A stretch of DNA of 64,000 nt, from assembly GCA_951799425.1 (NCBI GenBank), contig OX637391.1, positions 53,977,069-54,041,068 on the forward strand, given 5' to 3'. This stretch comes from Ilex aquifolium (lineage: Eukaryota; Streptophyta; Magnoliopsida; Aquifoliales; Aquifoliaceae). A program made the translations under genes and the position numbers. Under the pieces are notes generated by a model. That model was not told the origin of the DNA. It made no database searches and saw nothing but the letters and a program-made list of their open reading frames with translations. Shown here piece after piece: positions 23,704 to 33,750 of the stretch; the first letter of the stretch is position 1; each line of letters starts with the position of its first letter.

Positions 23704-24203
23704 ATGTATAAATATATATATAAATTGGTATATATATGTATATATATATCTACGAATTTATATATAAGAATTTATAAATATATATTATATATGTATCTAT
23801 ATATTATATATATGTATAAATATATATATTATATTATACATATATATAATATATATATACATAATGTATATATATATTATATATATGTATAAATAGGTAT
23901 ATATGTACATATATATACATATATATATGTACACCCAAATACATACATATATGTACATATATATACATATATATACCAATTTATATGTATAAATATATAT
24001 ATTATATTATATATATATTATATATGTATTAATATATTATATATATGTATAAATAGGTATATATCTACATATATATGTACATATATATACATATATATAC
24101 CAATTTATATGTATAAATATATATATATATTATATTATACATATATATATATTATATGTATATATATATATGTATAAATGTATAAATATATATATATGTA
24201 TAA

Positions 24204-24247
<44 letters not shown>

Positions 24248-24709
24248 AATTATATAATATAATATAATATATGTATGTGTAAATATATTATATAATATAA
24301 TAGAATAGAATATATATAAATATTATATAATATAATAGAATAGAATATATATAAATATTATATATTATATAATATATAATATATAATAGAATATTATAAT
24401 ATAATATATTATATTATATTATAAGATATATTATATTTTAAAGTTTGGTTTATTGAATTTTTTTTTTTATGAAATTATCAATCTAAAAATAACTTTCTTA
24501 TATTTTTTTATTAATGTTTGAATTACTGTTCAAACATATATTTAGGCTGTCCAAACAGGTTTTACTATTTTCTGTTCTGTAAAACTGTTTTTGAAATCAT
24601 CTAACCAAACAAGTTTTTTATCTCAAAAAATATCAAAACCATTTTCTCAAAACTCTTCTCAAAAACTGTTTTCGGATACCTGTTTTTGAAACGCAAACCA
24701 AACAGGCCC
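23183..24709. mobile_element. foldback (PIF/Harbinger-like) element enlarged by TA satellite
   Basis: The ends are inverted: GGGCCATGTTTGGTTTGCG at left, and CGCAAACCAAACAGGCCC at right. CTA occurs next to both ends if the right terminus is one base short, which would fit a 3-bp target duplication. No transposase is encoded. The centre is almost wholly TA-rich simple sequence. Confidence 0.6.
23463..24435. repeat. TA-rich microsatellite block, about 970 bp
   Basis: Long runs of TA mixed with ATATAC, TGTG and AATA variants. Several longer blocks recur, for example around 23603, 23723 and 23973 with AAATTGGTATATATA or its complement, so local duplications have occurred. Any open frames in it are low-complexity artefacts. 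Confidence 0.95.
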
Positions 24710-24719
24710 TAGGGAATCT

Positions 24720-25885
24720 AGTTTATGTATATATTATACAGGAATGTTTATTTTTCCTGTTATTGTAAAGGGATGGAATCCCTAATCTTTTGTTTTGGTA
24801 CAAACGACACCGTAGTTTATCTGTTTTTTTATGTTATTAGATGGCATTATTGATTTTAAATGGTTTATTGCATTATAAACATAGATATTGTCACGTGTTG
24901 AGTTATGCTTTCATCTCTAAGAAACCGAGGAGGTCTGTATATACATATACATGAAAACGATTTCAAAATTGTAAGAGTTATAAATCAACAATTGCTACCA
25001 TCATGTACCCAAATATCAAACCATAGTTGTGTCATACTGGGGAACGCAATCTTAACGACCACTTAGCGTCAATACGAACTATACAATATAACCTTTTAGA
25101 AGACTCTCATCCCGAGGAAGATACACTCCCTATTTCAAACCAACACCCAAGCTCAAAAGCCACAAAGCCACCAGAACTAATGAATGAACCCGTGAATCCC
25201 TCTACAGACTCATCGCCACTCACAAGTCCTCTGCGCTCGACACTATAAGCACAATACTCTTCATAAATTGGTTCCAAGAAAACAATTTCACAACAATAGC
25301 TTAACAACTCAAAAGTTCATAGCTCTATAAAGAGGTCATTAGATCCGAAAATTCATATCAGTATTCAACCAATCATATAATTGAAGAAATTTATTAAAAT
25401 AATTTCTAAAATAAGTTTCATATGTAAAAGAGTTAGAAAATCGGTGTTTAGAACAGAACCGGAGTAACCTACCACTTATGCGAGTCGGTGCCTCCTAAAT
25501 CCTCGGTGTAGTCAAAAATTGCATCGATGGATCAAACTGGTACCAATAAAAGGTAAAATGGTAACTTTCAGTTCAATAGGCAAACGACATCAAATTTCGA
25601 AGAGCCACATATCGTTGGAAAGCTCTTATAGAGAGGATTCTAAAGCCACCATTTAGAGCCCCAAAAGAGCTCCCAAGAACTCTCACGCGTCATCGGGATA
25701 AGAAATGAGAGAGTTAGGCTAGAAACAATGAGAGGGGGTCAAGTTGGGTATGGTCTTCCCCATATCCTAAAATTTGAGTTGTCAAATACATAACACAAGA
25801 AGTTTTAAGTTTCTTAAGAAAGCTAGGGTTCTAGTTCTTCCACATCCAACCCAACTCAATAAAATCAGAGAATACTAATATCTTA
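24720..25885 (-). repeat. probable degenerate LTR-like repeat, left flank of the solo LTR
   Basis: No coding domain is seen. On the minus strand the 25480-25800 part resembles leaders of plant Ty3/gypsy LTRs, an impression from style rather than an alignment. Similar-style sequence continues at 26880-27570 beyond the solo LTR, suggesting that the LTR landed inside an older repeat. Confidence 0.3.
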
Positions 25886-25891
25886 TATGAT

Positions 25892-26862
25892 TGATGGGAC
25901 ACTTCTGAGATAGAAGCAGATTGCGACACGTGTCCTCGGCACCGAGGACATCCTTCCCTCTGACGAGGCCACGTATCCTCGGCACCGAGGCACGTTTCTA
26001 TCTGACAAGGTCCCCTCGGCTTCGAGGAAATCTCCATTATCTTGAATAAACTACGTACCCTCGGCTCCGAGGGTACCTCGACTCCAAGACGCCCTTGTGC
26101 CCTCGGCGCCGAGGGATACTTGCTGGGACTGTGGCCCTACCACATAACTCCGACTTCTAAAAAGATTACTGACTAACAGCTGATCAGTCTCAACTAGAAT
26201 AGGAATCATGAGGGTACTTTGCACAAGAATGTCAGAACGGCAGGACCAACACGACACTCCACCAAGGGGAGCAGGACGCGTGGCATAAAGTGCATGATGA
26301 GGGGCGAATAGACAAATATACCCCTGGTGACATACGGCTATCTCAGGCAGGCATTTAATGAACCCTCAGTCGATGGGACATCCACAGTGACTCGAGAAGC
26401 CAGGAAGGAGGAGCATTAAATGCTCCAGCGCCAAGACATTTAATGCCTCAGCATTGAAGAAAGAGCATTAAATGCTCCAGGATCTGAGCATTTAATGGCT
26501 TTGCTTAAAGAAAGGGAATTGATTGCTCGGGGATCCTAGCAATTAATAATGGGGTCTCCCCCATGTGAAATAGGGGGCACACTGCCCCATATCTGATCAC
26601 TACCTACGTTCTAGGCCCTCAGTAATGATGAGCCTTTGGTGGGTATAAATAGCTTCAAAAAATACAATGCAAAGGTAAGCAAAATCACCTTCCAAGAACA
26701 CACATTGCTTTCTCCTTCCCCTCTCTCAAAGAACTGACTTGATCATAGGAGGGGGTACGCCGAAAAACACTCCGGCGCCTTTTCTAACCTGTTTTCTGTG
26801 TATCAGGAACCATCCTCAATCCGCCCGGGTTGATCGAGCAGCCCTCCCAAAACAATTCATCA
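25892..26862 (+). repeat. probable solo LTR, Tat-like, with internal palindromic repeats
   Basis: It starts TGATGGGACAC and ends AATTCATCA, so the termini form TGATG...CATCA like the Tat LTR at 11464-12190. A TATA box (GGGTATAAATAGC, about 26640-26652) and a CG-rich downstream part (ACACTCCGGCGCC) fit an LTR promoter. No internal retrotransposon sequence adjoins either side. I could not find matching 5-bp target duplications, so the exact limits are uncertain. Confidence 0.5.
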
Positions 26863-27570
26863 CCACTCCATAGGCCCTCTTTGGCCTTTGAAGTCTTCTT
26901 TGCTATGGGATCTTCGACATTCAAGGCTAATACGAGTTCATCAAGGGAGATATCTGTCTTTTACAACTATTATGCGAAATCCACCTCACACAATGATTAT
27001 ATTAAAAACCATTTTAGATCATCAATTCAAGGAAAAACACATGACATCACATAAATACACCACCCCATTCAATTTCGATTTTCTAGATTTTAGCCAAAAT
27101 TCCATCAACTAACATTTTTCCTTGTAATCAAAAGACCAAAACTCAAAATCTTAATAGGTTTATAGCACTTACCCAAGCTTCCCAAATGAAGATTCGAGCT
27201 TGAAATCATGTTAAGTAGCCTCAGATTAAAATCCCCAAAGTTTTCTCTCACTTTCTCTCTTATTTTTCCTCCTAACTTTCTCACCTTCTTTCTCTAACTC
27301 CCAAATTCGTTTTTGGTGATTCCTACCACTAGAGTTCAGCCTCTTGTGTCCCTCATCCAAGTCATTATGGCTTGCATGGATAGATATCACCATAGAACGG
27401 CACACTGCACTTGAGGTGTTGTGTTCTTATTGGCTTGATTTTGGGGATTTATCCCCTAGTTTTTATTTTTTTTTAATCTTTTTCAAATTCACTCGTGCTG
27501 ATCGAAATATCATTTTGGAGTATTGTTTTAGTCAGCTAAAAAATAGAAACGTTTCGAAAACGCAATAGAA
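26863..27570. repeat. right flank of solo LTR, repeat-like
   Basis: AT-rich, with a pyrimidine-rich tract at 27240-27310 (TTTCTCTC-type). It is probably the continuation of the older repeat on the left of the solo LTR. No gene is seen. Confidence 0.3.
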
Positions 27571-28660
27571 GCGCAGAAAAATATAGAAACATGTGAAAAC
27601 ACAAATACAATATATTTATTTATAAAGATAAACTGCTGCTCAAAAAAAAAAATTTATAAAGATAAACTTAATAATTGATTAATTGAGCATATTTATTGGG
27701 TTAACATCCATTTATATAAGATAACATCAAGTTAGATGGAAAAAAAGATTGACACGAGACGGAAATCACTTAATTTAGTTTCAAATACTTAATTTTCATC
27801 CAGCAAACACATTTGTACATACTGTATGACACTTTTAAATTAAAATGTGTACAAATTTATTACATTCATGCTATTATAATAAAGAAGACTCAGATCGAAG
27901 TCTCAACAACAGTCACTAACAAAGAAGGAAGAAAAAGAGAAAAAGAAGAGAAAGGAGGAAGATTTGTACTTGGAGGAGGCTGGAACTAGACGTGATATGC
28001 ACTGGGGGAGTGAACGGGGCTTGGATATGCTCTGATTCGGACTCATCGACCCCTAGTAAGCTTTTGACTCCTCTCCTGTTAATTTATTTCACACACCCTC
28101 TCTCTCTGTTTTGTTGAAGATAGGGATGAACAGAAGTTTCGACCGAATGATGTTTGTTTCGATCGAAACATAGGTATTTTTCTTTTCAACCCTAGTTTCA
28201 TTTCGGTTTGTTGAAAATTCGAAACGTTTTGAACATTTCAGACGTTTTAACACAATATTTAGATCCTTTTTCACCAGCCCATTACCTACCATAAAAATAC
28301 TATCTATCCAAAAACACAAAAATCCCTCTCATTCTCGATTTAATCCGATTTTATTTTTATCAGACAATTTTACCCCTAGTGTGTATTTGCGCAATTTCGA
28401 ACCCACCTCCTCATTACATCTTTTCAAAACCCCCAAATATCATATTCCTTACGTTGAAATTCTTCATTTTTCCCAAACTTTAATCCGATAATTTTATCGG
28501 ACGATTTTACCTTTTTCACATACTCACACATTTTCAACCCAATTGCTTCATCATAGCTTATCCATCCCTCCTTATTTCAACACTCAAACCCTTATTTAAT
28601 ATTAAACAAGCTCGAGTGGTACACAAATGATCCAAATTCCAGGAAAAAGACGAGTAAAAA
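27571..28660. other. AT-rich intergenic, nothing recognised
   Basis: A purine-rich tract (AAGAAGGAAGAAAAAG type) at about 27920-27965. Nothing else can be assigned. Confidence 0.5.
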
Positions 28661-28668
28661 GATGCATG

Positions 28669-28715
28669 CAATATTCTTGTGTATCAATTGTAATTTTTGA
28701 TACACAAGAATATTG
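28669..28715. repeat. perfect 19-bp inverted repeat (hairpin)
   Basis: The arms CAATATTCTTGTGTATCAA (28669-28687) and its exact complement (28697-28715) flank a 9-base loop. Part of the right arm is repeated directly just downstream (TTGTGTATCAAAAATTACAC). Confidence 0.95.
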
Positions 28716-29280
28716 TGTATCAAAAATTACACAATATTCTTCACCCTTCTGAGTTATCACGTTTTTTGCACGTGATCAAAAAATAGACGGTAAACTCAAC
28801 TGCGGTTAGGTGTTGGACCTAATTGTTACCGTTTTTATTCTTTTAGGGTGTGTGAGAATTTTTATCTTTCAAGGTGTAAAGTGAGAATTTATCAATTTTT
28901 AAGGGTGCAAAGTGAAATTTGCCCTAAATATAAACAATCTCCCCCATGGGTTACAAACCAAACCAATGGGATATATTGTCTAATTATTATAATACCCCTT
29001 CTTTACCATTTAACCCTGGATCACTTGCCCTTGCTTTCTCCAAACCAGAGAAAGTCGACTGTGGATGACAGGAATATCAGACTCGACTGTGTCGTTGCTA
29101 TGTCTTCTCATCCTCTCCAATACATTAGCCTCCATTCCACTATTCATCAACTTGAAAGCAACCGAAGAGAACACCTGGGTGTTGAGGTATGTTCTCTCCA
29201 AACCTGTGACAGATTTAATTTTTTTTTTTAAATTTCTTTGAGCTGTTGAACCAGAAGCCATAACCCATCAACAAACATTT
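28716..29280. other. intergenic, nothing firm
   Basis: Around 28850-28930 runs of 'GGTGTAAAGTGAGAATTT' and 'GGGTGCAAAGTGAAATTT' resemble the terminal region of the MITE at 46428, but no second terminus is visible. No gene is recognised. Confidence 0.4.
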
Positions 29281-29284
29281 TTTT

Positions 29285-29487
29285 GTGGAAGGGGTGGTGG
29301 CAAAGAAGAGCACCCAAGGACCACCCTGTTAGGCCCCCATAAGACCCCTGACACCTCTCGGACCAGACTTAGTTAGGCTAGTATAGTGGTCAACCACCAA
29401 GCCCTAATGGGGACTCCAAGACTCGAACTCCCAACTTCTAGGTGAGGAATAAGACCGTTACCACCACTAGACCACCCTACTCGGTGG
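29285..29487 (-). mobile_element. tRNA-derived SINE
   Basis: The minus strand shows an A-box-like TGGTCTAGTGGTGGTAACGG (29455-29474) and a B box GTTCGAGTC (29420-29428) at tRNA-like spacing. About 130 bp of unrelated body follows, ending in a short A run. No intact tRNA fold is present, so it is a SINE rather than a tRNA gene. Confidence 0.75.
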
Positions 29488-29599
29488 TTACTTGGTAATT
29501 GGTAGAATATCACTTATCATAAACCAAATAGAGCTCATAGTTTTTTAATTGATAAATTTTTTAAGTTACATAGTGTCTTTAGGCATGTACATTAACTAG

Positions 29600-29891
29600 T
29601 ATATATATAATAAATCACATGAGAAGTTGAATTTTATCTCTTACATATTTTCTCCCCTAATTCCATCACATCACCCATCTTATTACATGCTCAATCATTT
29701 AATATTTAATTAATTTATAGTTTAACATAATTTTTATTTTAAATATTATGAGAAAATTTTGTCGAATTACGTATTTTAAGAAAATTTTGTGTAATCAAAA
29801 AGAAATAATTGTTATTTAATATAATATGATCAATTTTTTGGCTGTTCGAATTTTGTTTTTCTTCTTGCCTTCAGGCACGGAATATAACTAG
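29600..29891 (+). mobile_element. small nonautonomous Helitron
   Basis: The 3' end has the hairpin TGCC-TTCA-GGCA followed by ACGGAATATAACTAG and then T, closely matching the end of the Helitron at 58262-59736. The 5' end TATATATATAATAAA resembles that element's TCTATATAATAAA. The 5' limit is approximate. Confidence 0.6.
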
Positions 29892-30655
29892 TAACATTTA
29901 TATATCATAATATCAAAGGTCACTCTCACATGTCTATACACGCAAGTCTAGCCAAAGAACTAAAACTCACAGTTCATAATCATCATAATTCAAACAAAAC
30001 ATATAACCACCAAAATAATGAACAACATAATGGAAAACCAACTCAATCTCCATCTATCATATTATAATTCTGGGAAATTAAAAACTCTAAATAAACACTT
30101 TTCAAAACAAAACATCTACTTCTTGTAAAATTCAAATTCAAAACTAAAGGGGAACACTATACACAGGACGAAAATTTAACCGAAATTATTTACAAATCAA
30201 GTCTAGAATAGAAAAAAAAAAAAAAAAGGTCACACTCATCCCTGGAGGCATTGTAACCGAAAAACAAAAAGTTGACAATTCATGCATTAAGAAAAAAATT
30301 CACTATGAAAAGAAAAAATATTTCAGGCATCTGGTTTACTTGAGTTAATAATTTAACTTTGCAATTAAAAATGAGCATCAATATTTTGATCATCAAATCC
30401 AAAGTCATGCAGTAAAAATAATCAGAATTTGCAACTCATTGTACGTCTTTCTTTCAAAAGATGAAAACACGCCATTTACTAATAGAAGGCCAGGCAAAAG
30501 CAAGACTAAAACTATAAACTAAAAGCAGACTTGTTCCTATTATAAGATAATACAATATTATTCCCCATGAACTAAGCCTAAGTTCCCTATAAGTCAAAAG
30601 CTAGTCTTACAACTAAAGCAAGGTCGAAACCAATTTTTCTTTTTCCTGTGCTTTA
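29892..30655. other. intergenic, nothing recognised
   Basis: AT-rich, with an A run near 30212-30227. No gene or repeat family is recognised. Confidence 0.6.
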
Positions 30656-30659
30656 CTAG

Positions 30660-30960
30660 TAGGGCTAATGAACTATCCCTTGATCTGTCGTTCCCAGTTA
30701 GTTCAGCCAGTTCTGATTAGAAGTGCTAAAATGAGTGGAGCGAAAGGTTTTAGAGGGAAAAAAGGGGGTGGAGCTCTACCAAAAAGCATGCAACGACACA
30801 ATCAACTGGTGAACCCTTACCCGTACTCGAGCAGGTGGGTATCGACAGACACAACGACTTAATCAAGCGGATCCACCGAAGCAATTTCCTTTAGACAGAA
30901 TGAAATGCACTTTTTCTAAAGAACAAAAACAATTAGCATATTGGCGTGAAGGATCCATAT
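30660..30960. other. GC-richer island of unknown origin
   Basis: Base composition is clearly less AT-rich than the flanks. An open frame 30668-30862 (plus) gives a 64-residue peptide without recognisable domains. The look of the sequence suggests a transferred fragment, possibly organellar, but I cannot name a source gene. Confidence 0.3.
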
Positions 30961-32640
30961 ACATTAAGCATGGACAAAAATGAAAGATAACATTCAAAGA
31001 TTTTGCATTAATAGCATTTCAATGATAACACCAAGATTTTTTTTTTTTTTTTGGGTCTGGGATAACACTAAGATTTGAATATAGTACTAAATCCTGTAAA
31101 TCATGTCATAAGGAACAGGACATCCATACAAATTCCAAGCTCTCATAGTGAGTAGAATAAAGAGTCATTGAGAGCCTTAATCTTTATAATGGAGAGAACC
31201 AAGTCTAACTAAATATAAAAAAACCAAGAGTAACTTAAATTTAAACATATCATGATAATAGTACACAAATTCAATAGGAAATTGAGGCTACATATAAAAT
31301 CATTCATGTTAAGATACAAATAAAAAAAAAATTGATTGTCACTCACTCAAGACTAACATTTTTCACCTTAAAAGGTTCTAGTAATTCATCACAATGCATA
31401 CAAATATATATCAATTATGCATCTTATTGTTTGGCTTATCAATGGACATTAATATCAATCTTTACTAATAAAACATAGACTTTCATGGATTCTTTAAAAA
31501 TGGTCCGAGTGAACCTTTTGTATGTAGGAACAACCCAACTTTTTCACCAGTTCTCTAGTCAAGAGGTGCATCCACTGTCAACACAGATCCAAATGCCTAA
31601 AATTAAATCCATCACCATGTAAATAACCCAATTTCATACTTAAATGGAATCCATGAAGCCACCAAGCATATGTCCAAAAGAAAGCATAGCAAACATAAAA
31701 AGTACTTGACCTCCAAGAGGGTTTCTCTTTCATAGTTCTATGTTGTAGATAGATACATTTAAGCACCCCACTTGCAGAAAACACACCCCCACCCTTGCCC
31801 CAACCAGTAACCACCACTTTCGAACACCCAATCCATGCCAACCGAATGCCAGGTTCATTATAAACATTTCTAGTAAAATCAAACTGAAATTAAAAAATTG
31901 CGCAATTAGCATAAAAACAAAGATTGAAAAATAAAATCATAGAATATGACAGAAATTAAAGTAGGAAACTATTTGCTTTAAAATTATGTACTAATTCAAG
32001 TTTAAAGCAAAAAAAAGTGAAGTACTAAAAAAAATCACATATTAAATCACTAAATGAAATCCCACAAATCTGAATATGTTTTAACAACCAATCTAGTGTA
32101 ATCATCTTCAAGGCAATAGTACAATGTGTTTCATCTCTGATTTGCTTATTTGGGAATCGATAAAACATAGATCAAATCAAAGAATAAAATAGTAACAAGG
32201 TTATTGCTAGATAGCACTCAGTTAAACCAGCAATGAGTATCCAAAGTCATATTGGGGCCGCCAAATACAACCTGAACATTGAATTAATTTATCAATCAAA
32301 CAAAAACAATACTGTAAGCAAGAGAAAAAGAAAATATGTTCGTTAAAGAAGCAAAAAAAAAATTTCAAAACTCTCTGCAAGACCCAAAAAATTGTCTAAA
32401 CCCAACTATGTGCATAAACTTCCTCCACATGCTAAAAACAAAGGCTAAATGAAAAAATAAATCAAGTACCTGAAAGGGATTTTTTTTTTCTTTTTAAAAA
32501 TAGATGATTTATACGTAAATAAATCAACTGAGAGAAGCACATTAATTACAAAATGCCAATGGCATGTATACAAGAATCAAATGACAAAGAGAAACGCAGT
32601 CCATGGAATACAAATTCCAACGATTATGTTTTACCAGCCT
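30961..32640. other. intergenic, nothing recognised
   Basis: AT-rich DNA with T and A runs (about 31038-31052, 32355). No coding or repeat signal I can name. Confidence 0.6.
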
Positions 32641-32647
32641 AATTTTG

Positions 32648-33085
32648 TTAAGCCTCTATACACTTCTTGAGGTTCTTCAGCCACATTAAATATTCTCTGT
32701 TGTCTTTGTTGATCATGTACTCATGCAAGAAATTGGTCGTGCTCGGCTTGATTCCCCTGGTCTCAAGATACTTGTGGAAAGCATTCTGCAAATTCTAATC
32801 CAAATCCCTATAAAAAAAATTAAAACGGAGGAATTTTTATATGTTACAGTATAGAATCAACTACCACCATAAGTGCGAAAACATAATTCTTCAAAAATTT
32901 AAACTCACCAGAAATCAGGTCCTTCATAGGCAATTTGATCTTCAGCATTAGGATCCTTAATAGACAAACTATCAATTTCAACCTCATCCGAGAAAGCTGT
33001 ACAACTAAACTCCAAACAGAGTTCACCCTTCTTGGAAACTTTTACATCCAGTTGAATGCTGCCCCTTTCAGAGTTCACCACTTTA
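32648..33085 (-). pseudogene. 3' fragment of a MAM33/p32 mitochondrial glycoprotein gene
   Basis: MAM33/p32 family proteins are acidic trimeric proteins of the mitochondrial matrix. Two exons are visible: about 33085-32909 (KVSKKGELCLEFSCTAFSDE, then AYEGPDF) and 32807-32648 (NAFHKYLETRGIKPSTTNFL, HEYMINKDNREYLMWLKNLK, stop TAA). The intron between has GTGAGT and a T-rich acceptor. In exon 2 a TAG at 32795-32797 replaces the conserved Glu codon of the DLDENLQ motif, and upstream of about 33085 no coding continuation is seen. Lack of the 5' two thirds and the internal stop mark it as a dead fragment; a sequencing error at the stop would not restore the missing part. Confidence 0.85.
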
Positions 33086-33239
33086 TTGCACCCTTGTTAT
33101 TGCTCCTTTAAAAGCCATTTAAATTCTTTATAAGAAAATTACAAAGTTTTAAAAAAAAATTATTTTATTCTTATAGTTTACTGGTAATACTACCTCTAAT
33201 TCTAGTCCTAGACACAATCTTCCCATTGAATCAAATGAT

Positions 33240-33750
33240 CTTTGCTCCACCAATAGGTTTCTACGTAAAATTGCTTGTATTGTGTTTGAAATTCTATCTT
33301 TCATATCCCATAAAAAAATTCCTTTTCATTCCCTCAATTGTCCTTGCCAGCAAAGAAGGTATATTAAAGAGAGGTAAGAAATAAATGAGAATACTAGTCA
33401 ATGCTAATTGAACTAATTTGACTCTTCCACCTCTAAAAATAAAGCTTTCTTCCATCATCTAACCTTTCCCATTTTTCTCGATAACTGAATCCCAAAATTC
33501 CAAGGATAAAGAATTTCACCTAAGGAAAGCCCCAAATAGTTGAGAGGTCGCACTCCCACATGACACCCCAAAACCCCCCGCCAACCTACTAATCGTATGG
33601 TTGGAATTAATTTCAACAATCAAATTCTTATAATTTTTAATCTTAGGTCTTGACACCACACCAAGCACATCAATAATATTTCTAAAATTTAGAAACTTCT
33701 CTTCATCCCATCAGGAGAAGAATATGATATCAGTTGCAATCTGGAAATGT
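33240..33750 (-). pseudogene. LINE (L1-type) reverse transcriptase relic, copy A
   Basis: The minus strand, in broken frames, reads motifs typical of the C-terminal part of plant LINE reverse transcriptase: SHLQIATDIIFF, then RPKINNYKN, then a YLG-like segment and a 'W-I/V-EK-M' helix region. Many stops. The portion 33551-33750 is repeated in copy B at 56934-57133. Confidence 0.7.

Noticed and set aside
23450-24440. Open frames coding for Tyr/Ile-rich peptides
   Set aside because: They arise from TA-type simple repeats on both strands and have no gene context.
29417-29474. tRNA gene on the minus strand
   Set aside because: A and B boxes are present but no acceptor stem or anticodon arm folds; it is better explained as a SINE head.
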